27,888 bases of DNA from UBA993 sp964485855. GTDB lineage: Bacteria; Bacillota; Dethiobacteria; DTU022. The stretch lies in NCBI GenBank assembly GCA_964485855.1, contig CAZAKI010000025.1:1-27888 (forward strand), written 5' to 3'. Of this stretch, positions 14,318 through 21,989 are shown piece after piece (within the stretch, counting starts at the first letter, position 1; every line of letters starts with the position of its first letter). The position numbers were made by a program, and so were the translations under genes. Under the pieces are notes generated by a model. The model was given only the letters and a program-made list of their open reading frames with translations. It was not told where the DNA came from and did no database searches.

Positions 14318-14668
14318 ATGCGAATTGCTAAACTCATTGCCTGGTTGGGACTCTTTGGGATGACAGCCGTTCTGCTGAACGGTTTTATCAACGGTAGCTT
14401 CAACGTAGACGGCGCCGCGCTACTGATAAATCCCTGGGGTATTGTTTCCCTGGTTGATCTTTATGCTGGATTTGCCCTCTTTTCAATTTGGATAGCGTTC
14501 AGGGAGAAAAACAATATTGCTAAAGTGGTTTGGATCATCTTGATCATGGTGCTCGGCTTTTTTACCGGGAGCCTTTATGTTTTAATTAATCTTTATACCA
14601 GCAAGGGCGATTGGTTGACTTTTTTCCTGGGTGCACGTCGTGATGATCTGCTCAGGAAAGCTGTCTAA
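14318..14668 (+). CDS. DUF1475 family membrane protein
   Basis: The 116-residue product has three membrane segments: about residues 4-24, 38-60 and 68-90. The conserved stretches NPWGIVSLVDLYAGFALFSIWIA and GFFTGSLYVLINLYTSKGDW match DUF1475 proteins in length and order. No function is known to me. ATG 14318 is chosen over TTG 14315 because GGAGG (14305-14309) lies 8 nt upstream of it. The gene starts 33 bp after the selenoprotein and is probably cotranscribed with it. Confidence 0.83.
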   Translation: MRIAKLIAWLGLFGMTAVLLNGFINGSFNVDGAALLINPWGIVSLVDLYAGFALFSIWIAFREKNNIAKVVWIILIMVLGFFTGSLYVLINLYTSKGDWLTFFLGARRDDLLRKAV

Positions 14669-14765
14669 TCTCATGAGGAATCATTAAAAATTGCCTGACA
14701 TTAGCTTGCCACCATATTTTTTCTTTGATGTGGCCGGCAAATGGTAATAAGCAGTAAGGAGTTGG

Positions 14766-15644
14766 ATGATGACCCCAGTAGCGATAGTTTGCGACAGTTC
14801 GGCCAGTATTCCGGAGGCGATCCTGGCTGAATATCAAATCAAGGTTGTGCCGATCTATATCCATCATGGTGAAAAAATCTGGCGGGATATGGTTGATATC
14901 ACGCAAAATGAATTTTACCAATGGTTACCAACGGTTGATGTTCTACCGACAACCGCCTACCCGGGGCCCGGGGACTTCCTTGCGCTTTATGAAGAGTTAG
15001 CTGCGGAAGGATTCAAGGAGATTGTCAGCATCCATATCACTTCGAAAAGCAGTGGTACGGTTGAAGGAGCCAGGGTTGCTGCCGGCATGCTGATGGATAA
15101 AAATAATGATGTCCGGGTAGAAGTAGTCGATACCCTCAGTGTGGCGATGGCCCACGGCTGGATGGTGATCGAGGCAGCCAGGGCCGCCCAAGAAGGTGCC
15201 AACGCTGCTGACATAGTCAGCCTTGTAAACAAAATGATTCCGGTGACCGAGATGATCCAGACTGCCGATACCCTTAAGTACCTGCAGATGGGTGGGCGGA
15301 TCGGCCAGGCTCAATACCTGGTTGGTAATTTGCTTAACATCAAACCGCTGATTGGAATGCGTGACGGGCTAATTGTTCCTCTGGGAAGAGAACGCAGCCG
15401 GATCAAGGCCTACCGGCAAATGGTTAAAATTGTGGAAGAAAAGGTTGGCCGCGGCAGTAAAATTAAAGTAGCTTATGTTCATACGGCGGCGGAAGCTGAA
15501 ACGGAGAAGATCCGGATCCTGCTGGAAGAACGGGTAGAGTGTTTGGAGACAATTGTCGCTGAACTCTCACCGGCTTTAGGGGTCCATTCAGGCCCCGGAG
15601 CGACGGGTATTTGCTACTTTCCGCTAGAAGCTCTTCAGGAATAG
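14766..15644 (+). CDS. DegV family fatty-acid-binding protein
   Basis: The 292-residue product begins VAIVCDSSASIPEAI and contains VLPTTAYPGPGDFLALYEEL, SIHITSKSSGTVEGAR, VVDTLSVAMAHGWMV, TADTLKYLQMGGRIG and VHSGPGATGICYF. These are the standard DegV landmarks, including the fatty-acid carboxylate-contacting Ser/Thr and the PTT-x-P loop. Characterised relatives (FakB) hold fatty acids for phosphorylation by FakA; no fakA is in the window. AAGGAG (14756-14761) is 4 nt from ATG 14766 and 7 nt from ATG 14769, so either may be the start. It lies 97 bp after the DUF1475 gene. Confidence 0.93.
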   Translation: MMTPVAIVCDSSASIPEAILAEYQIKVVPIYIHHGEKIWRDMVDITQNEFYQWLPTVDVLPTTAYPGPGDFLALYEELAAEGFKEIVSIHITSKSSGTVEGARVAAGMLMDKNNDVRVEVVDTLSVAMAHGWMVIEAARAAQEGANAADIVSLVNKMIPVTEMIQTADTLKYLQMGGRIGQAQYLVGNLLNIKPLIGMRDGLIVPLGRERSRIKAYRQMVKIVEEKVGRGSKIKVAYVHTAAEAETEKIRILLEERVECLETIVAELSPALGVHSGPGATGICYFPLEALQE

Positions 15645-15733
15645 ATTTTCCCGGTATTTAGTTTTTTTCGCAATTTGATCAAACCTAATGTTTAGCCTAT
15701 AAAACATTTACCGCTTTAAGCTTTGTGTGGCGA

Positions 15734-16963
15734 TCAGGTTTTGCTTTTTCTCCGGATTAGCGATCCCGGGCTGATTGTTTTAACCGGGGTTGTTACCAAG
15801 TTTAAATCAACCAGATAGCTGTTATGTGCTTCCTTAAGCGCTTCCCCGTTTTGACTGTCCGTGATGCTTTTTACTTTAATTTTTATAATCTCAGGACTAG
15901 CGGGATCAAGCACTTCTAACGAATCACCAATTGCGAAACGGTTACGAGCGCTAACGCGGAACAAGCTTTTTTCAAGCTGATGTTTGTCAACAACACCAAC
16001 AAAATTATAATCCCTGATATATGAGGAATCAAGAGTATATTCGGTTTCATCCTGCAATTCGGGGAGATAAAAGCCAGTGGTATAGGGCCGATGTGACACC
16101 TTTTCCAGTTCAGTCAACCAGTCAGGGTTGAAGCTGTAGGTTTTCGGTGAATGGTAAAAGCTGTCAAGGGCCTGACGATAGATACGGGTTACGGCAGCCA
16201 CGTAATATGCTGTTTTCATGCGACCTTCAATTTTCAGGCTGTCAACCCCGGCAGCAGCCAGGGATGGAATATGTTCTATTAGGCAAAGGTCTTTTGAGTT
16301 CATGAGATAAGTACCACGAGGATCTTCATCGATTCCCAGCTCGCCCAGGCGGCCAACTTCACGAATCCGGTACTCCCAGCGACAGGGTTGGGTGCAGAGG
16401 CCTCGGTTGGCCGAGCGCTGATTTAAAAACTGCGACAACAGGCAGCGTCCGGAGTAAGAGATACACATTGCTCCGTGCACGAATATTTCCAGCTCGGTTT
16501 GCGGATTTCTTGTTTTTATTTGCTGAACCTGCTCCAGGCTAAGTTCACGGGCCAAAACAATCCTTTGCACGCCTTGATTGTGCCAGAATTTAACGCTGCT
16601 GCTGTTGGTGGTATTGGCCTGGGTGCTTAAGTGAATCTTTATTTGCGGGTCTATGGCACGCACTAGTGATAAAACACCGGGGTCAGAAACAATAAAAGCA
16701 TCTACGCCGAGCTTTAAAGCCTGGTCGGTTAAAGTTTTTATTGCTTCCAAGTCATCATCAAAAGCGAAGATATTTAGAGCCAAATAAACCCTACGCTGAT
16801 TATCATGGGCATATTTAATCCCTTCCGCCAGTTCAGTTATGCTGAATGAAGCTTCAGGAGATCGCAGTGAATATGAACCGACACCGCAGTAGACTGCATC
16901 GGCTCCGAATTGAACTGCGGTTTTCAATTTTTCCAGGTTACCGGCTGGTGCTAACAGTTCCAT
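15734..16963 (-). CDS. U32 family protein (TrhP-like tRNA hydroxylation protein)
   Basis: The 409-residue product starts MELLAPAGNLEKLKTAVQFGADAVYCG and carries the U32 signature ELEIFVHGAMCISYSGRCLLSQ. NRGLCTQPCRWEY follows, giving a set of four Cys likely to hold an Fe-S cluster. MNSKDLCLIEHIP and DSLKIEGRMKTAYYVA complete the pattern. Though named peptidase U32, characterised members (E. coli and Bacillus TrhP) make 5-hydroxyuridine at tRNA position 34. The C-terminal beta-barrel-like extension (about residues 330-405) is usual for this subgroup. There is no ribosome binding site before the ATG. A perfect TATAAT ends only 6 nt upstream of it, so the mRNA may be leaderless. It converges with degV. 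Confidence 0.87.
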   Translation of the reverse strand: MELLAPAGNLEKLKTAVQFGADAVYCGVGSYSLRSPEASFSITELAEGIKYAHDNQRRVYLALNIFAFDDDLEAIKTLTDQALKLGVDAFIVSDPGVLSLVRAIDPQIKIHLSTQANTTNSSSVKFWHNQGVQRIVLARELSLEQVQQIKTRNPQTELEIFVHGAMCISYSGRCLLSQFLNQRSANRGLCTQPCRWEYRIREVGRLGELGIDEDPRGTYLMNSKDLCLIEHIPSLAAAGVDSLKIEGRMKTAYYVAAVTRIYRQALDSFYHSPKTYSFNPDWLTELEKVSHRPYTTGFYLPELQDETEYTLDSSYIRDYNFVGVVDKHQLEKSLFRVSARNRFAIGDSLEVLDPASPEIIKIKVKSITDSQNGEALKEAHNSYLVDLNLVTTPVKTISPGSLIRRKSKT

Positions 16964-16969
16964 GTTCAG

Positions 16970-16975
16970 ATTATA
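16970..16975 (-). promoter_or_regulatory. -10 box immediately upstream of the U32 gene (possible leaderless start)
   Basis: On the minus strand TATAAT is followed by CTGAAC and then ATG, so transcription starting 7 nt after the box would begin at the ATG itself. The -35 (CTGCAA at 17 bp) is weak. Confidence 0.45.
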
Positions 16976-17033
16976 TCTTATCAGACTAATTATTGCAGGG
17001 AAGAGTCGGTTTAGGATGAAGAGCCTAAAAGCC

Positions 17034-17984
17034 TTACCAGGGTAGTCGATCGAGGTCTACGTTGCCTCCGGAGATGATTACACCCACTTTCAAGCCGCTT
17101 AAGTTAATTTTCTTTGCGAAGAGCAATCCAATCGGAACGGCAGCCGAGGGTTCAATGATCAGCTTGGTTCTTTCCCAGATAAAGCGCATCGCCTCAACGA
17201 TTGACTGCTCGCTGACTGTTACGATCTGTTCAATATAATCGCGAATCAGAAGAAAGGTCAGCTCTCCCAGTGATGTAAGCAGCCCATCAGCGATAGTTTG
17301 CGGGTTTAAGGAAGGGACAATAGAACCTTGCTGCATTGAACGGTAGGCATCGTCAGCCATCTCCGGTTCAGCACCGATCACGCGGACCCCGGGAGAAATA
17401 CCGTTGGCGGCCAGGGCGGTGCCACTAAGCAATCCACCCCCACCGATCGGAGCAATGATCACATCCAGATCGGGGTGATCTTCCAGCAGTTCCAGTGCAG
17501 CGGTACCCTGACCGGCGATTACCAGCGCATGATCATAAGGGTGAACGAAAGTAGCCCCGGTTTCTTTTAAAATCCGGTTTAGGGTAGTTTTGCGGGCCGC
17601 CTGGTTAGGCTCGCAATAAGTGATCCGGCCTCCGTAATCTCTGACGGCTGCTTTCTTCACCGTCGGGGCATTATCAGGCATTACAATATAAGCAGGGATA
17701 CCTCTTAATCTAGCTGCCAGGGCCAGGGCCTGGGCGTGGTTGCCGGATGAGTGGGTTGCTACTCCCCGGGCTGCCTCGCTTTCAGAGAGGGCAAAAACAG
17801 CATTGGTTGCACCCCGGAATTTAAAAGCCCCCACTTTTTGTAGATTTTCGCATTTCATCATGACCCGGGCTTCTGTTAACCGGTTAAGGCTTTCACTGGT
17901 CAGGACTGGAGTGCGGTGAGCATAAGGTTTGATTCTTTCTGCAGCTTGCAGAATCTGGCTGAAATCAGGATTAATGATCATCAC
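17034..17984 (-). CDS. PLP-dependent serine/threonine dehydratase or serine racemase
   Basis: The 316-residue product is a fold-type II PLP enzyme. The Schiff-base Lys is K55 in GAFKFRGA. SSGNHAQALALAA is the substrate-binding loop, IAPIGGGGLLSG the PLP phosphate loop, and VIISGGNVD is near the C-terminus. The length, and the absence of a C-terminal ACT regulatory domain, fit the catabolic threonine dehydratase / serine racemase group rather than biosynthetic IlvA. The reaction is probably deamination of threonine or serine to a 2-oxo acid; racemase activity cannot be excluded. GTG 17984 and ATG 17981 are both possible starts, and no strong ribosome binding site is seen. It is divergent from recC and shares a short AT-rich promoter region with it. 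Confidence 0.88.
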   Translation of the reverse strand: MMIINPDFSQILQAAERIKPYAHRTPVLTSESLNRLTEARVMMKCENLQKVGAFKFRGATNAVFALSESEAARGVATHSSGNHAQALALAARLRGIPAYIVMPDNAPTVKKAAVRDYGGRITYCEPNQAARKTTLNRILKETGATFVHPYDHALVIAGQGTAALELLEDHPDLDVIIAPIGGGGLLSGTALAANGISPGVRVIGAEPEMADDAYRSMQQGSIVPSLNPQTIADGLLTSLGELTFLLIRDYIEQIVTVSEQSIVEAMRFIWERTKLIIEPSAAVPIGLLFAKKINLSGLKVGVIISGGNVDLDRLPW

Positions 17985-18035
17985 CTGCTTCTGTTTAACA
18001 GTTAACTGAGGTTGTCCGCCATCTGTCGATCATTT

Positions 18036-18052
18036 AGAATATAATTATAGTA
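18036..18052. promoter_or_regulatory. possible divergent promoter region between dehydratase and recC
   Basis: The AT-rich stretch contains TATAAT on both strands (+ 18040-18045, - 18049-18044), overlapping as ATATAATTATAG. No convincing -35 is placed for either direction, so this is tentative. Confidence 0.3.
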
Positions 18053-18143
18053 TCTGACCGTTCGATAAATGGCAAGCAATGTAAAGACGACTGCATTAAA
18101 TGATCATCGAAAAATTTTCCAGGATAGATGGAGGTTGCCGATT

Positions 18144-21100
18144 TTGATCGAACTGATCTATTCCAATCGTACCGAAAGACTGCTGTCCAACTTGGTTCGC
18201 GACTTGGCGAAGCAGCGGCAGGAAGGCGCTCACCCTTTGGATTTGGTCGAGATTGTTGTTCCCAATCGCAACATGGAAGCCTGGGTAACGCTCGGGCTGG
18301 CCCGGGCCACCGGTGTGGCGGCTAATATTCGATTCCGACGTCTTGAAGGTTTTATCGGTGATCTAACAGAACTTACTTTACCCGGTTATTTGAAACTGGC
18401 CGATCTTGATACCATCGAGGCGGCTTTGCTTGTTGCTCTGCATGATGAGCAAATCCTAAAATTATCGGAACTACAGCCGGTGAAAAATTATCTGGAAAGC
18501 GGAGCGGGTCTGGTTGAAGGTTCAGCCTTTGACCGCTACCTGGCTGCGGACAGCCATGACCTGCGCCGTATTCAGCTTGCTTCACGCATGGCCTATCTTT
18601 ACCAGGAATATTCGTTCTCAAGACCGGAAATGGTTGCTACATGGCGGGAAGAAATTGATCCTGCGGCGAAAGAGGGCCGTTTTACATATTATGCTTTAAG
18701 TGGTTCGGCCTATCTAGATCCGGTTCAGGCTGATCCATCTTTTGCTGCGGCAGTACAATGGCAGAAGGCTCTCTGGCAGGTTGTTTTTGGTCGAGGTGGT
18801 GTGCTTGCAGAAAACCCGCCGACCCCAGGCAGCCGCTGGATGACCTTGGATCAACTGGCGCTTGATCATCGTTTTTTTAGGCAGATTGCCAAGGCAGACC
18901 TGCCAACAGTGCATATCTTCGGGATTTCCTATGTCGCTCGCATTTTTCAGTTGCTATTTGGTCGTCTTGGCGAAAGTCAAAATCTAAAGATCTATACCCT
19001 TAATCCCTGTGCCGAATTTTGGGAAGATGTTGAAACGGATCGGGAGTTGTTTTACCGTCTAGATCGTGAGAGTAACAGTCGTTCTAAACAACTCTGGACG
19101 GCAAAGGGAGAACCTGATTTAGAAGATCCCTTCGGACTCGAAGAGGCAGATACACCGGCGCTAAGACACTGGGGCAAACCTGGCCGGGAGTATATTCGCC
19201 TATTGGGTGAGCTCACAGACTGTGATTTTGAAAGCGAGTTCGAAGACCCTATCTGTAATCATCAACCCAGCCTGCTTTCTCTCCTTCAGCGTGATATCCT
19301 CTACCGTGAACCGGAGAGAGTATTTAATCTAAAAAGTCCGCCTCTTTGTGAACCGGACCGATCGATCCGATTGGTAGCGGCTCCTTCGGTGCGCCGCGAA
19401 ATAGAATGGGTAACCGATGAGATTTGGCGGCTGCTGCGTGAGGATCGTCCGCCTTCTGGGACGCCGCGCTTAAGACTCAGCGATATTGCCGTGATTGTCA
19501 ATAGTGCAGCACGCGACCTCTATTTGCCCCAGATTGAAGCGATCTTTGCCTCCTGTCACAACCTGCCCGGTAGTTTTTCCGACCTGCCCGGCGCAACAAA
19601 CAGTCGACTAATCGAGGCAATGAGCATGCTGCTTAAACTGCCCTTCGGCCGTTTCACACGAGCCGAGATGCTTAGCCTGCTCAGCCACCCGGCCTTAAGC
19701 GCCAAGCTGGCAGGACTAACACCTGGCGACCTGGCGCTGCTTGCTGATAAACTGGGCATCATCTATGGCGCTGACCGCACTGATCATCAAGGCACCTATG
19801 TGGATGAAGATGTTTTTAACTGGGACCAGGGGGTGCGCCGTCTGGTACTGGGTGCGTTCATGCTCGGTGAAAAAAGCGGCGAAGAGCGGATCTTTACTGC
19901 TGCGGATGGCCGCTGGCTGGTCGAAGAGGTAGCAGGTGATGCTGTTGCCGCGGCGGCACGCTTTGGGATGATGGTTCGCTCGCTGCTGGCCGATGCCCGT
20001 TATGTGAGGCAGCAGCAGCTTACACTTAGTCAGTGGGCCGCCTTTTTTACCAGCCAGGTCGAACGCTATTTTGAATCAACCGAGGCGCGGGATGAACACG
20101 ATCGTTATAGGATTAGCGGGGCTCTCAACCGGCTTGAGCAGATGGACTGGGGCATTAAAGTCAGCGGTCGCACCGCCGCCGCTATTGCCGAAAAGACCTT
20201 GGCTGAGTTGCCCGGCGGCCGGGGACGCTACCTGGCAGAGGGTGTGGTGGTATCATCTTTCTTGCCGATGCGGGCGATCCCTTTTAAAGTTGTCTTTCTG
20301 CTCGGTCTTGGAGAAGGGCTTTTTCCGGCTACGGGGCGCAGGGATGCCCTCGACCTGCGGGCGGCGAAGCGCCGGGCGGGCGACGTTGACCCTTCCGAGC
20401 GTGATCGCTACATGTTTTTGGAAACACTGCTCTGCACCCGTGAAAAGCTCTATCTTTCGTATATTCGCCGGGACGAACAGACCGGTGATCCCCTTCAGCC
20501 TTCAGCAGTGGTCGAGGAGCTCCTACATACCCTAAAAAATGGCTACCTGGGTGAAGAAGGAGTGGAACAGCTGAAAGTTGAGCCCGCCTTAAGGCGCTAC
20601 GCTGATCACTGCTCGCTGGACGATACTTTTATCGATGAGGCTAAAGTTGAAGCACAGGTCCAGGCGGTTGCCGCTTCCTGGCAGAAGCACAGCGAGACGG
20701 CGGCAACTGAAAATTCCATCTCCGGTTTAAAAGACATTAAAAAAAATGTTCCCTCCGGAGAGTGGGAAAAACTTAGCAAAATGCTTAAACTTCCCGCCGG
20801 ACCACCTAATCTTGAAGAAACTGCCCCGGCGACTTTTACTGAAGCAGGGTTGCCTGGCCGGGAAACGGAAGCAGTTTTAACAGCGACAGCTCTACGCCGC
20901 TTTTTAGAGTGCCCGCTGCAGGGATGGGCTTCAGCCATGCTCGGCCTGGCTGAAACTGAAGATGATCAGGCCGACCGTGAAGAAGAAGATTTTGAAATGG
21001 CGCGGCTGGCCGAAACTACTTTGCTGCGCTCCGCTTTTTATCAAGCGGTGGTGCAGGATCTGGAGCCTGCTGTAGTATACAGTCTGATGGCTGATCGGTT

Positions 21101-21989
21101 TAAACTGGCCGGACATTTCCCAGTTGGTGAACCCGGCCGGGTTTTGTCCGCGCGACATCTGCAAATCCTTAATGGCTGGCAGAGGGTGATGCTGACAATG
21201 AACAGCAGTGGAACCGGTTCCGGTCTGGAAAGGTTGCGGCTGGGCCGCTCCTATGCTGCAGAAAGTGCCGAAATAATGCTGGATCCGCTGCTGCTGGAAG
21301 CCGAAAAAGTAACCCCTAGCGGCGTGGTTACCAGGGTGCCGGTTCGCATTAGTGGACTGAGTGAAGGATTGCTTGCGAAGAGACGGATTTCAATCAGCCT
21401 GCAGCCTGCCTCACTGCCTGAAAACCCGGGTGGAGAGCAAAGTGCGGCCAAAGTTTTTCGCCTGTTGCTGCGCGGCTTAATTGATCATCTAACGCTTTCG
21501 GCGGCAGGTGCTCTTCAATTTGAAAATAGGGCAGTTCGGGTTATCTACTCCGGTGGTGCCGGAGAAGCGGGCTATCTTGGTCTTAAACTGGCCCCGATTG
21601 CTGCTGAGGAGGCTCGGTGCTGGCTGGCCGCTCTGGCCGGAGATCTGCTTTCCGGCCCTCATGCCTACCTGCTGCCCTGCGAAGCGGTGTTTGTCGATTT
21701 TCATCGCTATCTTAAAACAGCGGTCGTCGGTGAGGACAAGTCAGATATTGGCACAGTTGGCATCGGAAAAGCCGACCCACCCGATCTGCTGTATCGGCCC
21801 GAGGGCATAAGAATCGCCTCGAGGATTAGAGATCTGGCTGCTAACGATTTTGCATCATTTAGCAGCCTCTACGGTCCGGTGCCTAAACCACGTAACTACC
21901 GACCACCGGCAGCTGATGACTTAACAACTATGATCGAGCGCCGCTTCAGCCGGCTGTTTGCGTTGATCCTGGAAAAGGAGAATTTCTAA
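18144..21989 (+). CDS. recC: exodeoxyribonuclease V gamma chain RecC
   Basis: RecC is the subunit of the RecBCD helicase-nuclease that splits the duplex and scans for Chi. The N-terminus (IELIYSNRTERLL, then VEIVVPNRNMEAWVTLGLARATGVAANIRF) aligns well with E. coli RecC, which begins LRVYHSNR and has the same Q/N-x-M-x-x-W and GIAANI landmarks. Later segments such as VVVSSFLPMRAIPFKVVFLLGLGEGLFP and the Arg/Asp-rich DPSERDRYMFLETLLCTREKLYLSYI match the helicase-like part. I chose TTG 18144 (1281 residues): GGAGG (18130-18134) lies 9 nt upstream and the start then matches E. coli. ATG 18069 would add 25 residues and has no ribosome binding site. The protein is longer than E. coli RecC (1122). 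It overlaps recB by one base. Confidence 0.9.
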   Translation: MIELIYSNRTERLLSNLVRDLAKQRQEGAHPLDLVEIVVPNRNMEAWVTLGLARATGVAANIRFRRLEGFIGDLTELTLPGYLKLADLDTIEAALLVALHDEQILKLSELQPVKNYLESGAGLVEGSAFDRYLAADSHDLRRIQLASRMAYLYQEYSFSRPEMVATWREEIDPAAKEGRFTYYALSGSAYLDPVQADPSFAAAVQWQKALWQVVFGRGGVLAENPPTPGSRWMTLDQLALDHRFFRQIAKADLPTVHIFGISYVARIFQLLFGRLGESQNLKIYTLNPCAEFWEDVETDRELFYRLDRESNSRSKQLWTAKGEPDLEDPFGLEEADTPALRHWGKPGREYIRLLGELTDCDFESEFEDPICNHQPSLLSLLQRDILYREPERVFNLKSPPLCEPDRSIRLVAAPSVRREIEWVTDEIWRLLREDRPPSGTPRLRLSDIAVIVNSAARDLYLPQIEAIFASCHNLPGSFSDLPGATNSRLIEAMSMLLKLPFGRFTRAEMLSLLSHPALSAKLAGLTPGDLALLADKLGIIYGADRTDHQGTYVDEDVFNWDQGVRRLVLGAFMLGEKSGEERIFTAADGRWLVEEVAGDAVAAAARFGMMVRSLLADARYVRQQQLTLSQWAAFFTSQVERYFESTEARDEHDRYRISGALNRLEQMDWGIKVSGRTAAAIAEKTLAELPGGRGRYLAEGVVVSSFLPMRAIPFKVVFLLGLGEGLFPATGRRDALDLRAAKRRAGDVDPSERDRYMFLETLLCTREKLYLSYIRRDEQTGDPLQPSAVVEELLHTLKNGYLGEEGVEQLKVEPALRRYADHCSLDDTFIDEAKVEAQVQAVAASWQKHSETAATENSISGLKDIKKNVPSGEWEKLSKMLKLPAGPPNLEETAPATFTEAGLPGRETEAVLTATALRRFLECPLQGWASAMLGLAETEDDQADREEEDFEMARLAETTLLRSAFYQAVVQDLEPAVVYSLMADRFKLAGHFPVGEPGRVLSARHLQILNGWQRVMLTMNSSGTGSGLERLRLGRSYAAESAEIMLDPLLLEAEKVTPSGVVTRVPVRISGLSEGLLAKRRISISLQPASLPENPGGEQSAAKVFRLLLRGLIDHLTLSAAGALQFENRAVRVIYSGGAGEAGYLGLKLAPIAAEEARCWLAALAGDLLSGPHAYLLPCEAVFVDFHRYLKTAVVGEDKSDIGTVGIGKADPPDLLYRPEGIRIASRIRDLAANDFASFSSLYGPVPKPRNYRPPAADDLTTMIERRFSRLFALILEKENF

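Noticed and set aside
15660..15725. Terminator between degV and the U32 gene
   Set aside because: Only a weak 7-bp AT-rich inverted repeat (AATGTTT/AAACATT) is present, with no U-tract; not supportable.
20071..20535. Long alternative-frame ORF of 154 codons inside recC
   Set aside because: It is a shadow of the G/C-rich recC coding sequence, has no ribosome binding site and a composition unlike a real protein.
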